A stretch of 39,602 bases of DNA from CAZUDO01 sp964618895. Its GTDB lineage: Bacteria > Desulfobacterota > Binatia > DP-6. Shown here one piece after another: positions 15,474 to 26,159 of the stretch. The stretch is taken from contig CAZUDO010000093.1 in assembly GCA_964618895.1 (NCBI GenBank), positions 1 through 39,602 on the forward strand, in the 5' to 3' direction. The notes beneath the pieces were generated by a model. That model ran no database searches. It was not told where the DNA came from and worked only from the letters and a program-made list of their open reading frames with translations. Position 1 is the stretch's first letter. The number at the start of each line of letters is the position of its first letter. The position numbers were made by a program, and so were the translations under genes.

Positions 15474-16322
15474 TCAGCCCCACAAGCCGATGTAGTGGCT
15501 GCTGCAGGAGTTCACTTCGTGGATCAGGACGTTGGGGGCGGCCGTGACGCTGGTGGTGGTGCGCGGTCCCTTGGTGGCCATGAGTACGGACCCACCGGGC
15601 CTGTGCCCGACCAGGAGCCCCAGGATGAACGGGAACTCGTGGTCCGCCGGGTGGTAGCTCGCTTCCGCCACCGGCAGGCGGAGACAGTCGAAGCTGCCGC
15701 CGTCGCAGCGCCAGGAGACCCGCGCCCCGCATCCGAACGGGCTGGCACACAGGTCGATGCCGTCGGTGACGAAGTCCGGCGGCAGGTAGGTGTAGCCGGT
15801 GGGGCCGTCGGCCACCGCGATGGCCGCGACATCGGCGAACTCGATCGCGCCGGCCAGCCGGACCTCGGCCGGCGTGAGCTGTTTCAGGTTCATCCAGGAC
15901 ACCACCGGTGTCGACGGGGGCCCATAGGGGGAATCGACGAGGAGCCGCGTCTGGAGACCGCCCGCGCACCCCGTCGTGGTGGCGACCGCCGGCAGCACGG
16001 CCAGGGCGAGGCCCTCCACGGCCCACGTGCCGTCGGGGCCGACCGTGGTCGCGCCGAGCGCGGCGGGCTGGCCGGCGGTGGGCGAGGCGCACCATTCGAA
16101 CAGGTCGATCGGATCGCCGAACGCCCCTTCGATGAAGTGTCGTTGCACGGCCGTGAGCGCCAGCGGCGTGCCGGGCACGCCGCGGCCGCTCACCCGGGTG
16201 GCGCGGCCGGCGTCGATCCGGATGTAGTCGATGCGTGGGGCGGCAGCGGTATGGACGGTGGCGACCGGGATGGCGGCGGCACCGCACAGGGCCAACACGC
16301 CGACGAAGCGCACGGGGTTCAT
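15474..16322 (-). CDS. Secreted cysteine-rich protein of unknown family (paralogue 2)
   Basis: 282 residues from ATG 16322, with GGAGAGGAGACG as ribosome site. Residues 1-26 form a signal peptide without a lipobox. The body is a clear paralogue of the next gene upstream: both share a VPGTPL-type segment near the start, FEWCAS/FGWCAW, GCAGGLQT/SCGGGLKT, the block DGIDLCAS-x-GCG-VSW-C-GG-F-C, and HRPGGSVLMA near the end. The protein ends in a short Cys plus aromatic tail (SCSSHYIGLWG). I recognise no family or catalytic motif. It sits between its paralogue and the Lgt-like gene and is coupled to the latter. Confidence 0.75.
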   Translation of the reverse strand: MNPVRFVGVLALCGAAAIPVATVHTAAAPRIDYIRIDAGRATRVSGRGVPGTPLALTAVQRHFIEGAFGDPIDLFEWCASPTAGQPAALGATTVGPDGTWAVEGLALAVLPAVATTTGCAGGLQTRLLVDSPYGPPSTPVVSWMNLKQLTPAEVRLAGAIEFADVAAIAVADGPTGYTYLPPDFVTDGIDLCASPFGCGARVSWRCDGGSFDCLRLPVAEASYHPADHEFPFILGLLVGHRPGGSVLMATKGPRTTTSVTAAPNVLIHEVNSCSSHYIGLWG

Positions 16323-16350
16323 GAACTCGTCTCCTCTCCAGGGTGGGCAA

Positions 16351-16379
16351 GGGCCGATGCGCGCGCGGCGCATCGGCCC
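16351..16379. terminator. 12-bp hairpin between the two secreted-protein genes
   Basis: GGGCCGATGCGC, a 5-base loop GCGCG, and the perfect complement make a 12-bp stem starting ten bases after the stop of the first paralogue. On the minus strand it is followed by TTGCCC rather than a U tract. It may partly stop transcription or protect the first gene's mRNA, giving unequal expression of the two paralogues. Confidence 0.55.
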
Positions 16380-16388
16380 GGCCGGGGA

Positions 16389-17243
16389 CTAGCCGAGGAA
16401 GTCGAAGAACTTGTTGCCGCAGTTGGGTAGGCCCCCGATGTCGAGATCGATATGGAAGGTGGGGCCGAGAGCCGGCCGACTGACCTCGGCCGCCATCAGG
16501 ATCGAGCCGCCGGGCTTGTGGCCGGCCAGCATGCCGACCACGAACGGGTACTCGCGGTCGGTCGCGGTGATCGACGAGCCGTCGTGCACGGTCGTCTGCG
16601 GACACTGGAAGGTGCCGCCGTTGCACTTCCAGGACACCTTCGTGCCGCAGCCGATGCCGCTGGCGCACAGGTCGATGCCGTCCTCGTCGACGTCGCGTGG
16701 GAACGGCGTGTCGCCGTCGTCGGGGCCGTCGGCGATGGCGATCGCCGCCCGGTTGGCGAACTCGAGGCTGCCCATGACCGTCCCGGTCTGCTGCGTGGGC
16801 TTCTCGACGTTGAGCCAGGTCGACACGGGTGCCGACCCGGCACCGTAGACCGAGTCGAGCAGCAGCTCGGTCTTGAGGCCGCCGCCGCACGAGCCGCCGT
16901 CGGCGATGCTCGGCAGGACACTCACGTCGAGGTTGTCGAGCGCCCAGCGTCCGGTGGAGCCGACGATGGTGGAGCCGAGCACGAGCGCGTTGCCGTTGTT
17001 CTTCCACGCACACCAGCCGAAGGGGTCGCTGGCGTCGTTCAGCCCGCCTTCGCGGAAGTTGCGCTGGCGGTAGCGCGCCGTGACCAGCGTGCCGGGGACG
17101 CCTTCGCCGCGCAGGCTCTTCAGGTCGTTGAAGAGCACCTGCATCTGGTCGATCATCGGGGGCCCGGCCGTGTAGACGCGCGCCACGGGGGTGGCCGCAA
17201 AGCCGAGCAGGGCGATCAGAACGAGCTGCCGGAACCGTCGCAT
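16389..17243 (-). CDS. Secreted cysteine-rich protein of unknown family (paralogue 1)
   Basis: 284 residues from ATG 17243, with GAGGAGG nine bases upstream. Residues 1-22 are a signal peptide. Conserved with its downstream paralogue: GEGVPGTLV (47-55), FGWCAWKNNGN, SVLPSIADGGSCGGGLKTE, DEDGIDLCASGIGCGTKVSW with the following C-N-GG-F-C, and GHKPGGSILMAAE. The tail NCGNKFFDFLG resembles the paralogue's tail. About six cysteines suggest disulfides in the periplasm or outside. The gene is directly preceded by a sigma-54 promoter candidate and by a gene for a sigma-54 activator, so it is probably the main target of that activator. Function unknown. Confidence 0.78.
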   Translation of the reverse strand: MRRFRQLVLIALLGFAATPVARVYTAGPPMIDQMQVLFNDLKSLRGEGVPGTLVTARYRQRNFREGGLNDASDPFGWCAWKNNGNALVLGSTIVGSTGRWALDNLDVSVLPSIADGGSCGGGLKTELLLDSVYGAGSAPVSTWLNVEKPTQQTGTVMGSLEFANRAAIAIADGPDDGDTPFPRDVDEDGIDLCASGIGCGTKVSWKCNGGTFQCPQTTVHDGSSITATDREYPFVVGMLAGHKPGGSILMAAEVSRPALGPTFHIDLDIGGLPNCGNKFFDFLG

Positions 17244-17287
17244 TGTACTGTGCCTCCTCGGGGCGGGTGGGGTTACACTCCGGCTGC

Positions 17288-17303
17288 AGCAAGGCGCGTA
17301 CCG
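17288..17303 (-). promoter_or_regulatory. Sigma-54 (-24/-12) promoter of the secreted-protein operon
   Basis: On the minus strand CGGTACGCGCCTTGCT matches the sigma-54 consensus TGGCACGrnnnTTGCw. The invariant GG and GC are present with the right spacing, as are the A-C-G after GG and the full TTGC. The start site would be near 17277, 34 bases before the ATG with a good ribosome site between. An NtrC-family activator gene lies immediately upstream. This is the only good -24/-12 match I noticed in the window, though I did not scan exhaustively. Confidence 0.6.
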
Positions 17304-17357
17304 CCTCCGGGCCGCGTCCCGCCGTCGGGTGGGCAGCGGGTGTGAAGCGCCATTGCC

Positions 17358-18695
17358 TCAGGCCGTTTCACGGGCGGGCGGCACCAGGGGATCGCGGATG
17401 CCGTGGCGCTCCATGCGCCGCCAGAGCGTGACCCGCGAGATGCCGAGGGCGGTGGCCGCCCGCTGGCGGTTCCAGCGGTGCTCGTCGAGGATGCGCACGA
17501 TGCGGGCGCGTTCGTCGCCGGTGAACGCGGCCGGCCCGCGCCGGTGCAGGACGGCGCCCAGATGCTCGCCGCTGGCCGTGGCGTGGATGAGGAGGGCTTC
17601 GAGCGCGTTCTCCAGCTCGCGCACGTTCCCCGGCCAGGCGTGCTCCAGCAGGGGGCGGAGCGCGGCCAGCGGCGGCGATACGAGCGCCGTGCCCTGGGCG
17701 CGGTTGAAGCGCGCGATGAAGTGCTCGATGAGCAGCGGCAGGTCTTCGCGACGCTGGCGCAGCGGCGGCAGGTGGATGGCGAGCACGCGCAGCCGGTAGT
17801 AGAGATCGCGCCGGAACGTGCCCTCTTCGACCATGCGCGCGAGGTCGCGGTTGCAGGCCGCGACCAGGCGCACGTCCACGCGGCGGAACGTGCTGCCGCC
17901 CACCGGCCGCACCTCGCGATCCTGGACCACGCGCAGGAGCTTCGCCTGCAGGGCCGGGCTCAGGTCCTCGACCTCGTCGAGGAAGAGCGTGCCGTGGTCG
18001 GCCAGCTGCAGGAGGCCAGGGCGATCGTGCAGCGCGCCTGTGAATGCGCCGCGGGTATGGCCGAAGAACTCGCTCTCGGCGAGCGCCTCCGGCACAGCGG
18101 CACAGTTGACGGGGACGAAGGGCCCGCCGGCCCGGCGGCCGAGGGTGTGGATGGCGCGTGCCACGACCTCCTTGCCAGTCCCGGTCTCGCCCTCGACCAG
18201 GACGTGCGCTTCGGTGCGGGCGGCGACCCGCATCAGCTCGCGCACGTGCTGGATGGCGGCGCTGCGGCCGATGAGGCCCACGGCGTGGTCGCCGGCGTCG
18301 CGCCCGGCCACCGCGGGCGGGCGGCGCGGGCCGCCGCCGTCGCGCTGCAGCAGGCGTGCGAGCGCGGTCCCTACCTCCCCGTGCTCGCCGAGCACCACGT
18401 AGTCCGTCGCGCCGGCCTTGAGTGCCGCGACCGCCGGCTCGGCGCCGTCGCGCGTGCTGACGACCAGGATGGGCAACGTCGGACGCCGTGCGTGCAGCGC
18501 GTGCAGCAGGTCGATCCCGGGGGGCCGATCGGCGCACGCGGGTCCGAGCACGACGGCGTCGGCGGCGGTGCACAGCGGGTCGTCAGGTGCCGCGTCGGTG
18601 GTCGCCTGCACGTCGGCGCCGGGGCACGCCCGGGTGATGGCTCCGGCCAGGAGTTCGAGCCGTGGCGGGTCGTCGTCGACAATCACGATTCGCAT
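17358..18695 (-). CDS. NtrC-family sigma-54 activator with a degenerate receiver domain
   Basis: 445 residues. The receiver (1-115) keeps the acidic DDD at 7-9 but has Gly51 (AVVLGPACAD) where the phosphorylated Asp should be, and lacks the conserved Lys (VVLGEHGE). The AAA+ core follows: Walker A GETGTGKE, GHTRGAFTGA (the sigma-54 contact loop, intact), Walker B GTLFLDEVED and the arginine-finger region RRDLYYRL. Residues about 395-435 are a Fis-type HTH (NRQRAATALGISRVTLWRRM). It should drive sigma-54 promoters without ordinary phosphorylation, through another signal or constitutively. The nearest target is the -24/-12 site 55 bases past its stop. It lies downstream of the carboxylase genes on the same strand. 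Confidence 0.92.
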   Translation of the reverse strand: MRIVIVDDDPPRLELLAGAITRACPGADVQATTDAAPDDPLCTAADAVVLGPACADRPPGIDLLHALHARRPTLPILVVSTRDGAEPAVAALKAGATDYVVLGEHGEVGTALARLLQRDGGGPRRPPAVAGRDAGDHAVGLIGRSAAIQHVRELMRVAARTEAHVLVEGETGTGKEVVARAIHTLGRRAGGPFVPVNCAAVPEALAESEFFGHTRGAFTGALHDRPGLLQLADHGTLFLDEVEDLSPALQAKLLRVVQDREVRPVGGSTFRRVDVRLVAACNRDLARMVEEGTFRRDLYYRLRVLAIHLPPLRQRREDLPLLIEHFIARFNRAQGTALVSPPLAALRPLLEHAWPGNVRELENALEALLIHATASGEHLGAVLHRRGPAAFTGDERARIVRILDEHRWNRQRAATALGISRVTLWRRMERHGIRDPLVPPARETA

Positions 18696-18785
18696 CGCAT
18701 CGGCCTCCGCGCGGGCCCGTCACCGTACGGGGCGTCCTGGCGCCGTCGCAACCCGGGCGGCGCGTATCCGATCGGAATACGTCGG

Positions 18786-19298
18786 CTACGCAGGTGGTGC
18801 CGGCGTGATCTCGACCAGCACGTCGCCGGCAGCGACCAGCGCCCCAGCGTCGACCCGCACCGCTGCGACCCGCCCGCCGACTTCGGACGCGAGCGTGCTC
18901 TCCATTTTCATCGCTTCCAGCACCACCAGCGGGGTGCCGACCTCGACGGCGTCGCCGACGGCGACGCGCACGGCGACGATCTTGCCCGGCATCGGCGCCG
19001 TAATCACACCCGACCCCGCGCCGGCGGCGTGGCCGCCCGCGTCCGCGTCGCCGATCTCGAATGTGAACACGCGCCCGGCAAGAGCCACCACCACGCGGTC
19101 GCGCGTACGCGCGACCACGGCGCGGCGTGTGCGCCCGTCGAGCGCGACGGTAACCTCGTCGGCGTTCGGTCCGGCCGGGACGGCGGTTATGAGGGTGACG
19201 TGGTGCGCGGCCCCGTCGACGGTGGCGGTGTGGCCGTCGCCCTCGGAGAGGAGCTGGACGGAGAACGTGTGCCCGCGCAGGCGGAGGGTGATCTCCAT
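18786..19298 (-). CDS. Biotin carboxyl carrier protein (split alpha-subunit C-terminus)
   Basis: 170 residues from ATG 19298. Residues 1-90 resemble the BT/linker region found between BC and carrier domains in methylcrotonyl- and propionyl-CoA carboxylase alpha subunits. Residues about 97-165 are the biotinyl domain, with VLEAMKMES and Lys131 as biotin site, and ITAPMPGKI at its start. It is the third gene of a CT-BC-BCCP run. It lies in the same reading frame as the BC gene, parted only by TGA-GCG, so it looks like an alpha subunit split in two. Confidence 0.93.
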   Translation of the reverse strand: MEITLRLRGHTFSVQLLSEGDGHTATVDGAAHHVTLITAVPAGPNADEVTVALDGRTRRAVVARTRDRVVVALAGRVFTFEIGDADAGGHAAGAGSGVITAPMPGKIVAVRVAVGDAVEVGTPLVVLEAMKMESTLASEVGGRVAAVRVDAGALVAAGDVLVEITPAPPA

Positions 19299-19301
19299 CG
19301 C

Positions 19302-22390
<3,089 letters not shown>

Positions 22391-22403
22391 CAGCGCGTAC
22401 CGC

Positions 22404-23282
22404 TCACCAGAACAGGCTCCGCCGGGCGGCCAGCCCCTCGGCGAGCATGGTGGCGATGCGGGCCTTCACCTGGTCCACCTTCTCGGCGATGACGTCGTCC
22501 TCGTCGCTCGGGTTGCCCGTGAAGTGCATTGGGTCGCCGAAGGTGATGCGGTACTTGACCGGCAGCGGCAGGAGTCCCAGGAGGCCGCACCAGGGCCAGG
22601 TGAGGGTGATTGGGAACGCGGGCATGCCGAAGAGCCGGCCGAGCCCCTCCAGGTTGGCGAACGACGGCGCCTGCTCCTCGGAGCCGACCACGGCGATGGG
22701 CACGATCGGCGTGTCGGTCTCGAGCGCGAGACGCATGAAGCCCTGGCCGAACTCCTGCAGCTGGTAGCGCTCCCAGATGAGCTTGTTCATGCCCCGGATG
22801 CCTTCCGGGAGCGCGATCACCGCCTCGTCGTTCTCGAGCAGGTCGACGCAGTTCTTGCGTGTGCCCACCACCGAGCCGGTCCGGGCCATGACCTCGTTGA
22901 TCCACGGCACCGTCGGCAGCCAGTACTCGCCCATGCCGCGGATGATGCGCGGCGGCTCGGCCTCGAGCAGGACCGCGGTGCCGATCATGGCGGCGTCGAG
23001 CGCGATCTGGCCGGCATGGTTCGAGATCAGGAGCACCCGCCCCGCGGGCACGCGCTCGATGCCGTGCGTCTCGACCCGGAACCAGTAGCGGTAGAGCAGG
23101 CTGCACACCATCAGCGCCCGGCGCGCGGTGTCGGGATGGAAGCCCCAGGCGTCGTAGCCGTAGGCGTTCAGGCGGGTCGGGATGTGCAGGAGGCGGGCAT
23201 CGACCTCGTGCTGCAGCGCCCGGACCGAGGGGGGGAGGAAGTCGACCGCGGCGTCGGAGAGCGAGGCGAGGGCGTCGATCAT
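22404..23282 (-). CDS. Lysophospholipid acyltransferase-like protein (PlsC/DGAT fold)
   Basis: 292 residues from ATG 23282. RVLLISNHAGQIALDAAMIG is the acyltransferase His-Asp motif in the variant H-x6-D (usual H-x4-D). It is followed by GSVVGTRKNCVDLL and ALPEGIRGMNK (the E-G acyl-acceptor motif) and IVPIAVVGSEEQAP. The protein lacks clear TM helices except short hydrophobic stretches around 215-235, so it is probably peripheral. It lies ten bases behind an epimerase gene. Acyltransferase plus epimerase pairs of this sort occur in many high-GC Gram-negatives. The acyl acceptor is unknown. Confidence 0.85.
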   Translation of the reverse strand: MIDALASLSDAAVDFLPPSVRALQHEVDARLLHIPTRLNAYGYDAWGFHPDTARRALMVCSLLYRYWFRVETHGIERVPAGRVLLISNHAGQIALDAAMIGTAVLLEAEPPRIIRGMGEYWLPTVPWINEVMARTGSVVGTRKNCVDLLENDEAVIALPEGIRGMNKLIWERYQLQEFGQGFMRLALETDTPIVPIAVVGSEEQAPSFANLEGLGRLFGMPAFPITLTWPWCGLLGLLPLPVKYRITFGDPMHFTGNPSDEDDVIAEKVDQVKARIATMLAEGLAARRSLFW

Positions 23283-23291
23283 GGCGGGGCG

Positions 23292-24308
23292 CTAGCGCCG
23301 GACGCTCGCGAAGGTGTCCTCGAGCGTGAACAACGGCTGGAAGCCGGTCGCCTCGACGAACGCGCGCCCATCGACCGTACACGGGTACTTGAGGAAATCC
23401 ATCGCCCCCGGCGGCGTGTGGTACAGCCCGAGCTGGAAGAGGCGCCGGAAGATGGCGCGCGCCAGCGGCTCGGGGATGGGGATGGCGGTGCCGCCGGTCT
23501 CGCGGATGGCGACCTTGACCGGCACGGCGCCGGGCCCGGCGACGTTGAAGATGCCGTGTGCGCCGGTCTGCAGCGCCAGGGCCACCGCTTCGGCCACGTC
23601 TTCCTCGTGGATGAATTGCAGCATGGGGTTGAAGCCCATGATGGTGGGCACGTAGCGCTGGCGGAGATAGCGGCCGATGGCGCTGTGGCTGTAGTAGCCG
23701 AGCGTGTTGACGGGGCGGAGGATGGTAGTGACCACCTCCGGGTGCTTCCAGAGGAACGTGGAGGCGAGGCCGTCCACCTCGGCCAGGTCCCGCACCTCGG
23801 GGTAGGTGCGGCTCACGTTCAGCGGATACTCCTCGGTGACGTAGTGGGGGTTGTCGGCCAGGGCGCCGTACACGTACGCCGTCGACAGCACCACCACGCG
23901 CTTCACGCCGTGGGCGATGGCGTACTCGAGCAGGCGCTTGGTGCCGAGCACGTTCACCTCGTGGCGGACGTGCGGCTCGGCCCGGAAGTGGCGCACGAAG
24001 GCGTGGTGCACGACCGCGTCCGGCCGCTCGGTGCGGAACACGTCCTCGAATTTGCGCTTGCGCAGGTCGACCACGTGCATGCGCACGTCGGGGGGTGCGC
24101 CTTCCCAGGGCACCCGGTCGGCGCCGATGATCTGGAAGTAGTCGGCCAGGCGGCGGGCGATGAGCCGGCCCTGGCCACCCGCGATGCCGGTGATCAGCAG
24201 GCGCTCGCCGCGTGCGGCGCCGAGTCGCGGCCGGCCCCCCGGGCCGGCGGTCTCGGCGGGGGCGAAATGGAAGAGCCGCTCGGGGCCCTCGCTGGGAACG
24301 CGCGCCAT
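23292..24308 (-). CDS. NAD-dependent epimerase/dehydratase family protein (SDR)
   Basis: 338 residues from ATG 24308. LLITGIAGGQGRLIARRL (about 37-54) is the Rossmann G-x-x-G-x-x-G loop. VVLSTAYVYGALADNPHYV gives the catalytic Ser/Tyr region; the usual Y-x-x-x-K appears as Y-P-E-V-R, so Lys is replaced by Arg. ILRPVNTLG and QFIHEEDVAEAVALAL are typical extended-SDR blocks. The first 33 residues have no match and may be an added lead. It is the first gene of the epimerase, acyltransferase and carboxylase run, 56 bases after the copper monooxygenase stop. Confidence 0.87.
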   Translation of the reverse strand: MARVPSEGPERLFHFAPAETAGPGGRPRLGAARGERLLITGIAGGQGRLIARRLADYFQIIGADRVPWEGAPPDVRMHVVDLRKRKFEDVFRTERPDAVVHHAFVRHFRAEPHVRHEVNVLGTKRLLEYAIAHGVKRVVVLSTAYVYGALADNPHYVTEEYPLNVSRTYPEVRDLAEVDGLASTFLWKHPEVVTTILRPVNTLGYYSHSAIGRYLRQRYVPTIMGFNPMLQFIHEEDVAEAVALALQTGAHGIFNVAGPGAVPVKVAIRETGGTAIPIPEPLARAIFRRLFQLGLYHTPPGAMDFLKYPCTVDGRAFVEATGFQPLFTLEDTFASVRR

Positions 24309-24335
24309 GCGGGGCCCCGGTTTAAGCAGCGAACT

Positions 24336-24363
24336 CCACGGGCCGCAAGCGTGCGGCCCGTGG
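24336..24363 (-). terminator. 12-bp terminator hairpin after the copper monooxygenase
   Basis: CCACGGGCCGCA, loop AGCG, then the perfect complement TGCGGCCCGTGG. On the minus strand it starts one base after the TGA of the monooxygenase gene and is followed by GTTCGCTGCTTAAAC. It should isolate that gene from the epimerase operon. Confidence 0.75.
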
Positions 24364-24364
24364 G

Positions 24365-25999
24365 TCAGTCAGTCCAGTACTGCCCCGCGATGGTGCACAT
24401 CTCGTCGTCCGTGGTCACCCCGAAGAAGAGGGTGGCGGGATTTCCCGCCCCGTCGGTCTTCAGAGGCCGCGTGACGCCGTTGTCGTGCAGACACTCGTAG
24501 TCGATGTAGTCGCCGGGGTTCAGCACCAGGGGGGGATCGAAGAAGCGCACCGTCGGATGCGCCCAGTCGTAGTCGTCGAAGATGACCGTCCCGTTGGAGC
24601 GGCGGGCGGTGAAACGCAGACCGCGCTTGTGCATGTGGCCCCCGGTGCTGAAGACGTAGAGGGGCGACCCGCTGAAGTTGTCGAAGCGGCCCGGCTGGAT
24701 GCGCTGCGTGAACGGCGGCACGCTGATCGAGAACATGTCGGTTATGTCGATGATCGTCGCGGCGATGTGCTGCGGTGTGCCAACGTACGGGAAGACGTTG
24801 ATGTACACCTTCATCTCGATCGGCACGGTGTAGACGTTCGAATAGTGTGCGTTCAGGCCGATGTAGGTGCCGGCCCGCAGGACGCGGGTGACGCCGGGCG
24901 GGTAGGCGTCGATGTAGAACGGCGCCTGCGGCGAGCCGGTGAAGTTGTTGCCGAAGTCGCTGCCCGAGAAGCAGCCGAAGTCGTTCAGCGTGAACTGGCC
25001 GACGGTGGGCGGCACGCCCGCCCGGTTGTACTCGAAGATCGCGAAGTGATGCGTACCGGGGTTGAGCGTGAACTCCCACCGGCCGACGTTGAAGTCGGCG
25101 GCGTTCGGCACCGGAATCCACATGCAGCCCTCGGACTCCTGGCCGGGCTGGAGCGTCGGGCCGTTGAGGACGATCTGGTAGCCGCCCGCGGGCGGGGCCG
25201 GCGCGGTGACCGGTGCGTAGGTCGGCGGTGGCAGGCAGAAGGCCCCGGCGACCGAGCCCGTAGGCGGCGCCCCGGCGTTGATCCAGAGGTCGAGCAGGGC
25301 GGTCTCGTCGGGTGTCAGCGGCGAGCCGATGAAGGGCATCTGGTTGCCTTCGCCGGCGACCAGCGTGCCGTGCACCTTCTGCGACAGGAAGCTCGCCGCG
25401 GCGTTGCCGGGCACGACACGCAGCTTGCCCGCGGCCGCCGCGACCGCGTTGGTGGCCGGCACGTTGATGAGATTCAGCAAGGATGATCCGGGACGGAGGT
25501 CGAGCCCGGAGGTGGCGCTGGCGCCGTGACAGGTGGTGAGGCTGCAGCCGCGGGCGGCGAAGATGCGCTGCTGGATGTGTTGGAACGTCGACTCGGCGCA
25601 GCTGGTGCCGGCGGTCTCGCGGGTGGCTGTGAACGGCGTCACGATGCGCAGCTTCGGGACCTTGAAGTAGCCGGTCATGGTGTTGCAGGTGACCGGGTCG
25701 ATGGTAGCCGTGATGCGCATCGGATAGGCGACCGCGTCGCAGCCGAGCACCCACTTGGCGCGCACCTTGGTGCCCTTGCGGGTGCCACGCACCCGTCCGA
25801 GGATGGGCGTGCACCCGCTCTCGATGCTGACCGTCTGTCCGGTGACGTTCACCGCGTCCTCGCTGCCGGCGAAGGTGCCCGGCACGAGCTTCGGCCCGAG
25901 GACGACGAACCGGCCATTGGGACAGGGCGGAATGGTCACCGCGCCGGCCCCCCCGGCAACGACCAGCAGCACGGACAGCGACCGCAGCAGCGCGCGCAT
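24365..25999 (-). CDS. Secreted cytochrome c / copper type II monooxygenase fusion protein
   Basis: 544 residues from ATG 25999, with GGGGAGGAGAG as ribosome site. Signal peptide 1-20. Residues about 28-125 are a beta-rich region with cysteines. Residues 135-245 look like a cytochrome c domain with a C-x4-C-H site (C152, C157, H158) and QMPFIGSPLTPDE with M221 as likely axial ligand. Residues about 275-540 follow the PHM/dopamine-beta-hydroxylase fold, with every copper ligand visible: THHFAIF (H317, H318), NAHYSN (H385), GGHMHKRG (H455, H457) and DDEM (M534). Such enzymes hydroxylate C-H bonds using O2 and two electrons; the haem domain may feed those electrons. The protein would be periplasmic or extracellular. 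The substrate is unknown. It stands alone between its own promoter and terminator. Confidence 0.85.
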   Translation of the reverse strand: MRALLRSLSVLLVVAGGAGAVTIPPCPNGRFVVLGPKLVPGTFAGSEDAVNVTGQTVSIESGCTPILGRVRGTRKGTKVRAKWVLGCDAVAYPMRITATIDPVTCNTMTGYFKVPKLRIVTPFTATRETAGTSCAESTFQHIQQRIFAARGCSLTTCHGASATSGLDLRPGSSLLNLINVPATNAVAAAAGKLRVVPGNAAASFLSQKVHGTLVAGEGNQMPFIGSPLTPDETALLDLWINAGAPPTGSVAGAFCLPPPTYAPVTAPAPPAGGYQIVLNGPTLQPGQESEGCMWIPVPNAADFNVGRWEFTLNPGTHHFAIFEYNRAGVPPTVGQFTLNDFGCFSGSDFGNNFTGSPQAPFYIDAYPPGVTRVLRAGTYIGLNAHYSNVYTVPIEMKVYINVFPYVGTPQHIAATIIDITDMFSISVPPFTQRIQPGRFDNFSGSPLYVFSTGGHMHKRGLRFTARRSNGTVIFDDYDWAHPTVRFFDPPLVLNPGDYIDYECLHDNGVTRPLKTDGAGNPATLFFGVTTDDEMCTIAGQYWTD

Positions 26000-26016
26000 G
26001 TGGCTCTCCTCCCCGA

Positions 26017-26049
26017 GTGGTCGGATACCACAGTGGGCCGGAACGTCAA
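26017..26049 (-). promoter_or_regulatory. Possible promoter with palindrome for the copper monooxygenase
   Basis: On the minus strand TTGACG (26049-26044), a 16-base spacer and TATCCG (26027-26022). The -10 box lies inside the palindrome GTGGT-ATCCG-ACCAC (26031-26017). Spacing is slightly short and the -10 weak, so a bound regulator may be needed. Confidence 0.35.
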
Positions 26050-26159
26050 GGCAGAAGTGCACGGAGGGGTGAGAATGACGCCGTGCGGCAGGGCTTCAAG
26101 TTCTGCCGCCGGGTGCCGATACCTGCGCCGGGATGGCGACGGGTGTCGGACCGGGAACG

